Assembly (NCBI GenBank): GCA_026874595.1
Contig: CM049315.1
Coordinates: forward strand, 66,473,916-66,537,915
Reading direction: 5' to 3'
From: Sipunculus nudus
Taxonomy: Eukaryota > Annelida > Sipuncula > Golfingiida > Sipunculidae
Length of the DNA stretch: 64,000 nucleotides
Shown here piece by piece: positions 36,231 to 47,095 of the stretch. Numbering within the stretch: position 1 is the stretch's first letter; the number at the start of each line of letters is the position of its first letter. A program made the position numbers and the translations under genes. The notes under the pieces were generated by a model. That model saw only the letters and a list, made by a program, of their open reading frames with translations. It did no database searches and was not told the origin of the DNA.

Positions 36231-36719
36231 GTTAGCTGTGTTATGCTGTTACATCTAGCTTGGCACCAGTTTATCAGCATCTATTACATCATGCCACTAG
36301 ACATTTAGATTTCAGGTTATCTTTGGTTAATATTGACAAGAAAGTTTTTTTAAAAGCTTTTAAAAAATTTAGATTTATGATTTAGGTTATTCATCATACC
36401 AGGCAATGTTACAATCAAGGATATTAAGCTCCCTGTGGCTATATAAAGACAACTCTACGTGGATTATAATTTATTGGGATCCCTACTCAACTTAATTCAA
36501 GAATTTGCCATCAATGAGATATATCTGTATTTTAATTTTGCATTCAGTATGCATCCGTAATAATTTTACATATATTCCTGATTTCTTTTTTTTTATCAAG
36601 TAGGGACCGTTTTTGTGTACAGATGGCAGCACTTGGTTTATCATTGGCAAATTGCCAGTGCCTTGATGTTGGCCATTAGTCAAGATGGTGTCAGCTCATA
36701 AATAGTTTTGGCACAGTGC

Positions 36720-36985
36720 CAGGATTGGAAGAAGTGCAGGTATAGGTCAAGAGTTCACTCAGTGCAGTAGCTGCATTCTATTTATAGCTTTGGAAGACTG
36801 CTCATTGCATCATATTTGGCACCAAAGTTAAGCCTGAATCTATTTATAGCTTTGGCAGACTCCCAACTGTGTCAGATTATGCAACAGGTCAAGAGCTCAC
36901 TCAGTGCAGCCAGGTACAGGTCAAAAGTTTACTCAGTCTAGCCAGGTGCAGGTCAAGAGTTCACTCAGTGCAGTAGCTTGAGGCC
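36720..36985. repeat. Short direct repeats GGTCAAGAGTTCACTCAGTGCAG
   Basis: Four copies of a ~23-bp phrase (near 36746, 36888, 36919 and 36949) with variable spacing, plus two copies of 'ctatttatagctttgg(a/c)agact'. A local decayed tandem repeat. Confidence 0.65.
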
Positions 36986-37049
36986 GTAATTTGTCACAGG
37001 TCACTCGGGGGCAACTGCCTTACTCACCTAAGCCTTGTCAGCCCAGTAC

Positions 37050-39010
37050 ATCAAACTCTGGGGAAGTTTGATGTATTGGACTGATATTTTGACCTGTCTA
37101 TGCGTGTTTGATGGAATTCTCATTTAAAAGACAGGTGGTGCCACCAACATTGACTATTGCAGTGTATACGCCTGCTTATTTCAACAGAGGAATTTGATAC
37201 ATCAGCCTAAAATTGGGCATGTTTATACATATTGGGTAGCTTTATAGTGTACAAGACTGGTGGCGCCACCTACAATAATTTTTTCACAGTGTATGTCCCT
37301 GCTTATTTCACAGGAGGGGTTTGGCATATCAGTTTGACATTGGGCAGATTTATATATCTCTTCGTTGTATATAAGACTGGTGGTGCCAGCTACAATCATT
37401 GTATCCCCCCAAAACAGAGTTTTGCGGATACTATGTTTTCGGTCGGACGCCGACGCTGCCGCCATCGCCACATAGGTTTCCGGAGAATTCCTCCATAACC
37501 ACTGGGCAGAATTTTTTAAAATTCAGAATTATGATCGGTCACATGTGGACTGCTGCGCCCTCATTTTTGGTTGACCTTTGACCTTTCCTCTCTGCCCAGC
37601 GTCCATTGGTGCGTCTGTTTTCTAACATTAACCCACATATCTCGGGAACCGTTTGACCGATAAGGCTAAAGATTTTGCACCAATGTAACCCTTGGAAAGC
37701 TTTATAACATACACTAAAAATGGTGGCGCCACCTGCAACCATTTTTGCACAGCCTCCATCTGTTCATCTGCCTTGGGATAATAACACTCATATCTCAGCT
37801 CGGTTTGATTTATCCACCTGAAATTTTGCAGGTTTATACATCCTTGACAGCTTTCTTGTTATATGACAGGTGGCGCCACCTACATTCAAATTTACGCTGC
37901 AGACATCCAAGCTCATATCTCAGGAACCATTTGACCGATTGGCCAAAAATTTTGCATGTTTATAGATCTCACATAGCTCTTTATCACACACGAAACTGGT
38001 GGCGCCACCTGCATTCATTTTTTCACAGCATCCGTCTGTTTGTTTGCCGTGAGATAAAATCACTCATATCTCGGCAGTGGTTCGACATATCTGCCTGAAA
38101 ATTTGCAGGTTTATACATCTTGGATAGCTTTCTTGATTTTGTAGCAGGTAGTGCCACCTACATTTATGTATACGCTGCAGACATTCAGGGTTATATCTCA
38201 GGACATGTTTGACATATCCCCCTGAAATTTTGCATGTGTATAGATCTCACATAGCTCTTAATCATACACAAAATAGGTGGTGCCACCTGCCACCATTTTT
38301 GCACAGCGTCCGTCTGTTTGTCTGCCGTGAGTTAAAATTTCTCATATCTCAGTAGTGGTTTGACTTATCTGCCTTAAATTTTGCATGTTTATACATCTTG
38401 GACAGCTTTCTCGATTTTTTGGTAGGTGCATGCACCACCTATATTTATGTATAAGCTGCAGACATTCAGGCTTATATCTCAGGACTGATTTGACATATCC
38501 CCCTGAAATTTTGCATGTGTATAGATCTCACATAACTTTTAATCATACACAATATTGGTGGCGCCACCTGAAATCATTTTTGCACAGCGTCCGTTTTTTC
38601 ATCTGCCTTGGGCTAAAATCACTCACATCTCAGTATGGTTTGACTTATCTGCCTTAAATTTTGCAGGTTTATACATCTTGGATAGCTTTCTCGATTTTGT
38701 GGCAGGTGGCGCCACCTGTATTTATGTATACGCTGCCCACATTCAGGCTTATATATCAGGACTGGTTTGACATATCCACCTGAAATTTTGCATCTGTATA
38801 GATCTCACATATTTCTTAATCATACACAAAATTGGTGGCGCCACCTTCCACTATTTTTGCACAGTGTCCATCTATTTATCTGCCGTGGGCTAAAATCACT
38901 CATATCTCAGTAGTGGTTTGACTTATCTGCCTAAAATTTTGCATGTTTATACATCTTGGACAGCTTTCTGGATTTTGTGGTAGGTGGCGCAACCTACCTA
39001 CACATTTCGG
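37050..39010. repeat. Dimeric satellite with GGTGGCGCCACC palindrome
   Basis: The palindrome or a close variant starts at 37134, 37259, 37379, 37722, 37869, 37998, 38147, 38276, ~38423, 38557, 38705, 38834 and 38983. From 37722 on, spacings alternate 147/129/149/129/~147/~134/148/129/149, i.e. a dimer of ~277 bp made of two diverged halves. One half carries '(t)gcacagcgtccgtctgttt', the other 'tacgctgcagacattcaggctt'. Both contain 'catatctca' and 'gaaattttgca(t/g)gtttatacatct'. No coding potential; the ORFs here merely read the repeat. Confidence 0.9.
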
Positions 39011-39211
39011 CTGCAGACATCCAGGCTATAATGCAACACACCTCACTCTATTTCCCCTTGCCACTCAATCCATGCCTCACTTCACCTTTCCCACTCTGAT
39101 TTTGGAGGATACACGTAGTCGCTTGTTGACTACCCATATTCAAGTTTTTGTGTTGTGTGCACCCATGTCAGAATTGCAGCAGTGATGTTTGTTTAATTGT
39201 TTCTTGTTCTA

Positions 39212-39304
39212 AGTGTTTAGTACGCTCCCGAGGCAGCGGAAATCTTGCGCTTCTAGGTAGTAGCCCTATAGGTAAAGCGCTGTGTAAAGAGCGTAAGTGT
39301 TTAG
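39212..39304. mobile_element. 75-bp TIR element with 9-bp target duplication
   Basis: The element is 39221-39295, flanked by AGTGTTTAG on both sides (39212-39220, 39296-39304). Its first 32 bp match 4154-4185 and its last ~29 bp match the right end of the 684-bp element. Only ~14 bp in the middle are unrelated. It is an extreme internal-deletion derivative that still carries the terminal sequences and generated a fresh 9-bp duplication. Confidence 0.9.
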
Positions 39305-39600
39305 TACTTACATTGTTCATATACATGTTACACATGTTCTTGAAAAGTAATGGTCCGGCATTGAAGCATTATATCTGGTGTAATCTCATTGCACAGGTTC
39401 GCATTAGGCCTGTAGGCCTTGTTTATAATTCAGCTCTTTTATCCGGCCAAATTAGTCCACAACCTGTAATCACGATGCACGGATAATACACTCGCACAGC
39501 GACAGTCCACCGAGCCACAAATCTTGAAAGCGAGAGCCCTCAAAAGTCCGGACCAGCCAACATCGACCGGAACCGGAAGTCTTGGTAACTGTAGGGTTAG
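39305..39600. repeat. Second copy of the 1441-1556 repeat and adjoining GC-richer DNA
   Basis: 39312-39425 aligns with 1441-1556. The following ~170 bp (cggccaaattagtccac... to ggaagtcttgg) has no partner visible in the window. Confidence 0.55.
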
Positions 39601-39859
39601 GAATTAGGGGTTAGGATCATATGGTCCCGGATATATCGAACAAGAAACAAAACCTGTCGCCTTATGCCTTCCAGGAAAACTGTATAACAAAATGTTATGT
39701 CATGATACTATATTTTTTACGCTAATATGAACCTCTTGTATTAACATAAAGACAACATTAAGCCGTTTTTACAATGAGGTATACACATTTAGAGTAATAC
39801 CCTATGCATGTATATGTGACCTGTACATGCACAGCGGGTTTTCGCCTTGTGAAGCAGGG

Positions 39860-39912
39860 GCATTGCCCGGGGGGGGGGGCCGCAGGGGGCCATGCCCCCC
39901 CCCCCCCCGGTC
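39860..39912. other. Poly-G/poly-C hairpin
   Basis: CCC followed by eleven or more G, a short GC spacer, then a run of about fourteen C ending CCGG. It can fold as a hairpin or form a G-quadruplex on one strand. Run length is prone to sequencing error. Confidence 0.7.
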
Positions 39913-39974
39913 GCATCCAGTCCTCGCCGTTCTTTCGGAATTTGACTTAAGCTAATACTTATAATACTTAGCTA

Positions 39975-39977
<3 letters not shown>

Positions 39978-40026
<49 letters not shown>
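39978..40026. repeat. (TA)n microsatellite
   Basis: Uninterrupted AT repeat. Confidence 0.95.
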
Positions 40027-40029
<3 letters not shown>

Positions 40030-40047
40030 TTAAATGGCCTTTGCTAT

Positions 40048-40092
40048 CAGTGGCGGATCCGGAGGGGGCGCCTTCGGCGCTGCCCCCTCCTG
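40048..40092 (+). mobile_element. Possible hAT-type terminus CAGTGGCGGATCC with hairpin
   Basis: CAGTGGCGGATCC followed by the hairpin GGAGGGGGCGCC-TTC-GGCGCTGCCCCCTCC. CAGTGGCG-type ends are frequent in hAT elements. No inverted partner was found within the next kilobase, so the element is fragmentary or misread. Confidence 0.4.
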
Positions 40093-40254
40093 AGCTGCAA
40101 TATCTCTCCTTTCATCTAATTTCCCAATTTCCGTGATTAATTATCGTTTTTTATATTTCTTTTTATTAATTAGCAATTAGATTTTATCAAAGTTATCTGC
40201 AGTTTATTACTTTCAAATTCATTAGTTGAGGATGAGGATATTAATAAACAGCTG

Positions 40255-40392
40255 CAGAACAACTGCAGAGCACGAGACCCTGGTTGGGGTCGACCGTGAA
40301 CAATCTCACAGCTCCTCTGGTGATATCGGTACTCGAACTCGCGATCTGTGCTCATAGGAGTCTTGTGTACTGTCGAGACCACGGACACCGAT
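40255..40392 (-). mobile_element. tRNA-derived SINE head, second copy
   Basis: Minus-strand reading contains GTGGTCTCGACAGTACAC (A-box-like) and GCGAGTTCGAGTACC (B-box-like), then GTGAGATTGTTCACGGTCGACCCC, which parallels the tail of the 32926-33085 copy. The tRNA part is more decayed, so the two copies are old or from different subfamilies. Confidence 0.7.
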
Positions 40393-41034
40393 AAAATGCA
40401 AAGTTTAAGGCCAAAAAAATAAATAATAAAAGGTATGGTTCTCAGGCAACGCCCGCGTCAATTTTTACTCCCAGCATCAAAATGTTTAATTTTAATTTTT
40501 ATCTTTCAAGAAGATAAAATAATACAATTTTGATAAGATTTCCTTTGTTATGTTGTCCTTTTACCTGTTTAGCAAACATTTCTGTTATTTTCAAGCTTTT
40601 GCCTTATCATATGACATTTTTGTCAAAACATACAAAAAAGGTAAAAAATAAAATATCGCCTGGCCGTGCTGATTTCTGGAAAAAGGTGCCTGAGAACCAA
40701 ACCTTATTTTTTGCCATAACATAAGACTTCAACATATCAGTTTTTTCACTCCGAGCATTACATTTAAAAGATTATGCAAGTTATAAGCGTAAATGCGCCT
40801 TCGCGCCATTGACTTTAAAATGTAAACGATTGAAATTTTATATACTAATTCTGAAGAAATATAAATAGTATAGTAAATATTGAACCTCCCTACAGTTTGA
40901 CTACATAACGGAAAGACATAGGGGAACAGTTTTTCAGGAACAGGAAATCCTCTTTTTTTGGTGAAAATTGCCTCAAAACGTCCTCTTTACATTGCATATT
41001 AAAAAAAAATTCCCAATATGGGTGGGGGATACCT
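40393..41034. other. No gene or element recognised
   Basis: AT-rich. 40957-40995 (gcctcaaaacgtcctctttacattgcata) resembles 47192-47222, so a dispersed repeat is likely. Confidence 0.4.
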
Positions 41035-41130
41035 GGATAGCTTTCTTGATCTTATGATAGGTGGCGCCACCTATATTTACGCTCAGGCTGCAGACATACA
41101 GGCTTATATCTCAAGACTGGTATGACATAT
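41035..41130. repeat. Isolated half-unit of the GGTGGCGCCACC satellite
   Basis: ggatagctttcttgat, the palindrome at 41060-41071, then gctgcagacatacaggcttatatctca: the same half as 38680-38760, two kilobases from the array. Confidence 0.85.
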
Positions 41131-42335
41131 CCTTTTGAAATTTTGGATTGAACATAAACCGATATATTCATGACAGCACTGGTCGGGGAACATATGCACC
41201 AATGAACCTGGGAATATGGGCCAATAAGAGAATGAAAACATGGGTTGCGGAGTACCCCACATTAAGGACCGTCAACATGGCGGAGGCCTGCATTCCTAGG
41301 GTATTATTATTTTTACTTCTTTAATGTTATTGTCAATTCAGATTGGCAAATAGAAATTTCTGAACAGTTTAAGTTCAGCCATCCAATATTTTGCAACGGA
41401 CCATAAACCTAAAAAAAAGTATCCTTCATTCAGCCCTGTATCGCTCTAATATGCAAAGTTTTAAATAAATCAGGGCATCCCTTCTTTACAATACCAATGT
41501 AAAAATTGTTTTAAAAATGGTTTAGAATGGTCTACTATGAGTAACATTCATATATTTTAGTATTCACATCTATTAAATAAATTCTCAATGGGTAGCATAG
41601 ATTGACTTAGATTTTCCAAACATATATAGACCTTTAGTCCAGAGGTTAAGCTCCTATATTAAGAAGTATTTTGCTAAAAGTAAAAGAGCATGAAAGTTGG
41701 CAGGAGTGTTCTTTGGAGCTTTTCAGATATGCCTTAGGCCAAGCTGAAAAAAATATGATATTGGCCAAAATCTAGGATGGTCGCCCGATTGAAAAATGTC
41801 AATTACTAATGTTAAAATGTCCCTAGAAAGGATTGGAAGTACTCTATTTCTATGTTTGGGGGGCTGATAAATGCAATGTTAGAGGTTCAAACCTCTCCAA
41901 GCACTCTTAAGCTGTTTTTAAATAAAGATTTTTTTTTTGTAAAATTGACATTTGTTCACCGGTTAAAAAGCATATTAAGAATGATGCAAAAAATGAAAGA
42001 AGAATTAAACTTGGCATTACAGTTTACCACACCAAACTAAATTTTTACAGATATGGAGCCAAATGAAATTCACCCTATCTTGGTCATAATCCAAGTTTTC
42101 TGCAAGCATGTTGGTCAGTTGCGTATGCATGTTTGTTTGTCACGATGTTTGTCAGTAATCTGCTGGCCACAATTATGCAGTCATCGCTTTTCAACTTTTA
42201 CAGTTGATAGAAAATCATAAGTTCTGAAAGCCTATCGTTTTCGGTCATTATAGGTCAAAGACCAAGGTCATCGAAAAACGTCGAAATTTTATTTTCATCA
42301 AGACTTTGTCAATATTGGTCCTATCTTTACAAACC
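41131..42335. other. No gene recognised
   Basis: AT-rich. The 62-codon ORF at 41852-42040 has no recognisable features. Confidence 0.45.
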
Positions 42336-43330
42336 GAGGTTCATTTTCTTCCCCTGCGTCTTCTTTATATCATGGTCTAGTCATCTTGTCTCAACCTTGT
42401 GTCGCTTTGTCAGTATGTCTGTCAGTTTTCCTCAATTTCGCCTTCTTGCCGGTTCTTGTGTCTTACATATAGCATTCTACACCCTACAGTTTTTGAAGAA
42501 ATCCTTTGAAACTGAACAGCATATATGTCTTGCACTAATGTCTCAATAGTGATTCTTCTTTTTTGGAAAATATTCGCTAGGGGACGCTGCACTCGAAACA
42601 CTACGACATCATTTTTGGCCATATCTCCAAAATTATAAATCTGAATTACATAAAATGTAACTTATTTTCTATCTCTGCGTCTTCTTCATAATTTGGTCAA
42701 GTCATCTGGTCTCACCTTTGTGTCACTTTGTCAGTATGTCTGTCTGTCTGTCAATTGTTCTAAATTTCGCCTGCTTTCTGGTTCTTGCGTCTTACATGTA
42801 GCATACTAGAGGCCATAGTTTTGCAGGAATCCTTTTGAAACTGCTACACCTTATGTCAAACACTGATATCTCGAAGGTAATTTTTTTTTATTTTTCGGAT
42901 ATAGTCGCTAGGGGGCGCTGTAATCAAACCACTACAACATATCATTTTTTGCCATATCTCCAAAATTCTACACTTTAATTACATATATTATAGCTTATAT
43001 TCTTCCTCTCGGTCTTCTTCATAACTTGGTCAAGTCATCTGGTTTCAACGTTATGTCATTTTGTCTGTATGTTTGCCTGTTAAAACACATCAAAATGTTT
43101 TTCCTCTTAACTTTGTGAATTCTTGTCCTATTCTCCACAAACTTTGGCTCATTTTTTTCACCTTTGTCTTCTGCAAAACTAAGTCTAGTCAACTACCTTA
43201 ACTTTGTGTCACTTTGTCAGTATGTCTGCCTGTCTGTCAGCTGTCCTCAAACTCGCCTGCTTGTTGTTTCTTGCGTATAACATATAGCATTCTACGGGCC
43301 ACAGTTCAGCAGGAATCATTCTGTAATTTA
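42336..43330. repeat. Decayed ~310-340-bp tandem repeats
   Basis: Units start with 'cttcttcataacttggt' variants near 42360, 42669, 43013 and 43168 (the third is internally deleted). Shared order: tcaagtcatctggtctcaac, tgtcactttgtcagtatgtctg, tcgcctgcttgctggttcttgcgt, agcattctac, gaatcctttgaaactg, cgctagggggcgctg, catatctccaaaatt. The 'gtctgtctgtc' parts make them look like a microsatellite locally. Confidence 0.75.
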
Positions 43331-43949
43331 CATATATTGTATATCGGAACGATTTCAGGGAGCTGTGTATTTTTAAATAGGTCAAAGTTCAAGGTCAAGG
43401 TCATAAAATCATTAACTGTACCTCATTGCCCTCACTTACTTTGATCCTTGTATAACTGTTTGTCTGAATTTCGACAAGCGCTTGACTTCTGCTCGTCTTG
43501 TTTAGCAGACCATTCAATGGGTTGCCATAGGGTTCTAGAAGAGCATTCGGGGGATTAGTTACTGTGTAAGGGTTTAGCATATCATTCTCTGAATGAACGC
43601 CCCGGTGACTAATCAACAACATACGTCAGTGGCTGGGATCGTGGGACTGTCACAGCAACTTTTGAATGATGAATCCGTCACTGATGAAGCTCCGTTGGGT
43701 GAACAGTTGCGATCATATAGTGTTGAAGCTTTGTGTTTTCGTTAATTCACCGGTTAAATAGAAACTTAATCAATAGATCAATAAATGTCGACGCGAACTT
43801 TTCGAAAAAACCTTGGGCATGAAGAGGGATCACTTGTCAAAGGACAGCACCCGAGGTCAGTGTGGGGAGTCCCGTTAGAGGTAAAACTGGCTAGGGACTG
43901 CTATTCGTTGGTGATATTTCTTAAAGGGGGCCTCTGAAAGATTTCCTTA
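43331..43949. other. No gene recognised
   Basis: Contains 'caaagttcaaggtcaaggtcat' near 43382 and no other recognisable structure. It may be 5' sequence of the LINE-D ORF1 remnant. Confidence 0.4.
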
Positions 43950-44907
43950 GTGTTAAATCAAGACGCACTGAAAGCCTTGCTACACCCAACTGAATGGTCG
44001 AATTACAATTTAATGTTTCAAGACAACACTGCCATTTCTGTAGAGTCTATGATAGATTTGTTCATGGAAGGGCAAAACGTTTACATGACTAAAATAAAAA
44101 TCTTGACAAGTGAACTAAAATATAACAGAAAAAATTTCGAGGGCAGGATTGACGGTATTGTTAAACAATTTCAAGAGCACGTCCAGAAAACTATGAAAAT
44201 TAGAGCTGAGATAGACGAGGTCTGAAGGAGTATAAAGTCTGATATAGCAAATAGTTGCAGAGCATTCGGTACAGTTTGCATCGCTGAAAGCCGAGTTGAT
44301 GCACTCAGCAGAAAAGCTGAGAAGTATAAAGATCTTGTAGTGAAACTTAATCGAAGAAGACTATAAGAAGATTAAGTCAGAAAACAAAAGGCAAAACAAT
44401 CATTAGATTATTGGAGAGCAGTCTGTCTGATGCCTTGTGTAAAAACGAATCTTTGGCAAGATCTATCACAACTCTAGACATTGTCGTCGGATAGATCATA
44501 CCGTCAAACACACACACACACACACACAAAACACACTGTTTAGCGAGGTTGTTCGTTCTCATTCGCCAGCGCCCGTGACACCCACTGGAGGCAGTCCAGC
44601 AGATCAGGTTAGAGATGCCAGTTGGAACAAACTTACCTTGTGAACACACTTTCAACAAAGGAAACTGTACAGTTAAACGATAACGAGATATTACGGTCTT
44701 CGAACCCTGTTCGTTCGAAGAGAACTCCTCGATCTGCCTCAGACTGTTCCTAACATAGAGTTTCATGTATCGACGAGCGTTTTAAGGCAACCAGTCCGGT
44801 GTGTGACCTGACGCCGGAAACAAACTCAGTTCAGCATGTCATGGACGACCAATCTTCGTGGAAATCTCTCGATGCACTATCGGTACCTGAATCAACAACT
44901 GTTAATC
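43950..44907 (+). pseudogene. LINE-D ORF1 remnant, N-terminal part
   Basis: A 91-codon open frame starts MLNQDALKALLHPTEWSNYN and is helical, Lys/Glu-rich and coiled-coil-like. It is followed by a broken frame to about 44905 that still reads VTPTGGSPADQVRDASWN and DDQSSWKSLDALSVPEST. The sequence resumes at 52613 on the other side of a 7.7-kb insertion. The link to ORF1 rests on the downstream part (52613-53250), where an ORF1 C-terminal domain and an endonuclease follow in order. A (CA)n tract lies at 44508-44535. Confidence 0.5.
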
Positions 44908-45029
44908 AGATAGTGTAGACGGGTATTAATTTCCGTAGGAATTTGATGCCCAAATTGCTAAAATGACTGATTTAGCATAAACAGGATATGAACTAATGAA
45001 AAATGTTAGGTAACAAATTTTCAGATCCC

Positions 45030-45430
45030 TCTAACACCGAAAATCCAAGATGGCCGCCTTCAGCCATGAAAAATATTGAGTTTTGGGGATAAAGTGTACT
45101 TGCACGTGTGACAGATCAACGTTTTCTAAGGATTTGAATAAGATAGTGCTTGCTTTCAATTTATTTGCACTTAAAGTGATTAATGAATGCAGGTTATAAT
45201 TTTTTTATGAACCCTATGACCCCAAGGAATCCAAGATGGCCGCCACTGCAGTCTTAACATAGAGATAATGCTATTTTACTGTAGCTGTCGCTTAAAACTT
45301 AATGATATTGGATCAATTAATACGTTTTTGAATGTGTTCTGTGGATTGCGACTAAAAAGAGTTTTTATGAGCCCTGTAACCCCAGGGAATCCAAAAGGGC
45401 GAGATAAAGATAAAATAATGCTGTCGCATA
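45030..45430. repeat. AATCCAAGATGGCCGCC subrepeats
   Basis: Three diverged ~170-bp units, each ending in 'ccctnnaacnccnnggaatccaagatggccgcc', near 45031-45061, 45209-45246 and 45370-45405. The outermost copy is part of the inverted terminal region, so the repeat is internal to the element. Confidence 0.6.
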
Positions 45431-46138
45431 AAACGTAATGATATATGATTATTAGATCGATTTGTACTTTTTTATTGTGTTATGTTTATATCGGAAGCTC
45501 ACAGAGGAAGCTCACAGAGGGTAGGCAAGGTCAAAGTCAAATGCATGTATACAAATATTTTAAAGCATAAAAAAATCTTGGGCACTACAGTGTCATATGT
45601 TTTGTGATATGGTGATCACAAGGAAACAGACCTTTTGAAATTGATGCTCGTGGTCTCTTTTTTTATATTGCTGATTCTCTCATAGTATTACTACATGGTC
45701 TAGGTGCCTACCATATTAAAACAAAACAAATATTTAGAATCAACTTGTGCACATGTGGTTATATGGAAGATTCCATGATTCTTAAAGCCTTGTTGGTGGT
45801 CTTGATAAAGAAATATTCATGTCATATTAAACTATTCCAAGAACCTTGTAGAACAGGGGGATCAGTAGAAACCGTTGTCTGGACATTTTATATTTCTATA
45901 TAATTTATCTCAATATGAGCGGAAACAGGTCTAATTGTTAGGAGTTATAGATAAGGTACTTCCAAAAGTTAAAAAATACAACAAAGCACAAAAATCTAAT
46001 CAGCCATATTTGATCAACAGAAAAGAAGGCACATCTGCTTATGTAAAATGGCATATGAGTACGCATTATTCCTGAAGGAATGTTTGCACATTACGGGAAT
46101 ACAAATATCTCAACGGTACACTTGTTGGATAAAATGGA

Positions 46139-46560
46139 CCACGGATGGAAACTGGTTTTTTTTATAATTTTTTTTGGAGGTAGCCGCCTCCATTTTTAAT
46201 GCAAACTTTACTACATATATGTACATCTGAAGATTTCCATTCCGGTTTGGGACTACATGACAGAGCAGTATGACATGCTTCTTCTTTAATTTTATATCCA
46301 AGCCCAAATGACTACTGCACCTGCGGGTCCTGTGTTCGTAATCAACCCCATTGCTGGGCTATACCACCGAGGATCCCCCGAAATACGCACTCGTTTGTGA
46401 GTGAAACACGGCCGTTGGGCACGACCTTCCCATTACGCCTGGATGGAATCACTGTCGAGTGTGCATCAACCAGGGGATGCAAATGCCATAATAATGTAAA
46501 CCATCTGTTATCAGTGGTGAAAACTGCCCCTTCCCCCGGCCCGTTGAGCGCTCGCACCTT
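46139..46560. repeat. Dispersed repeat shared with 32590-32925
   Basis: Same block order as the copy in LINE-C, with a (T)n run at its left edge. 46725-46830 (cctgcgtggtcatta..ccccaaattgcactcgtgttgtagtgaggcac) is a third, more diverged copy of part of it. Confidence 0.65.
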
Positions 46561-47046
46561 TTATGTTATTTTTTACTTTTTCCATTTATTGGTGATTATT
46601 TATGTTTTCAGATTTCATTTTTATTTACCCAGCAATTAAATTATTAATTGACGTATGTGTGATTTGCTCCGTTAACATAACATCTAATATTTGTATACTT
46701 AGGAAGGGGGTCTTTCCTTAATTGCATCCTGCGTGGTCATTACACCAGGGTATAGATCCCCAAATTGCACTCGTGTTGTAGTGAGGCACAGCCTTCCCGT
46801 TAATCTGCAGGGCGCCCAGTCTGAGTTGGTGTCGGCTGTTACTCTTACATATGCTCTGCCTAGACTGCAGAAGTCATTAAATTTGCAAAGTTTAACATAG
46901 ATTAAAATCAATTATTTGACCTCGAAAATTAAATTTATGTGTTGATATTTTGTGAGTGATTAACTTGGTTGCGCATTTCCACCGATCAATCAACATGTAA
47001 CATACAACTGAATGTATGGACCGTACAGTTTATAACCTTATTTTTA

Positions 47047-47095
<49 letters not shown>

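Noticed and set aside
39588-39622. Telomere-like TTAGGG tract (also ccctaaccctaacc near 52305)
   Set aside because: Only two or three imperfect units; too short to mean a telomere or fusion site.
44377-44766. 129-codon minus-strand ORF opposite the LINE-D ORF1
   Set aside because: Shadow of the opposite strand, includes a (CA)n translation (CVCVCV) and has no domain.
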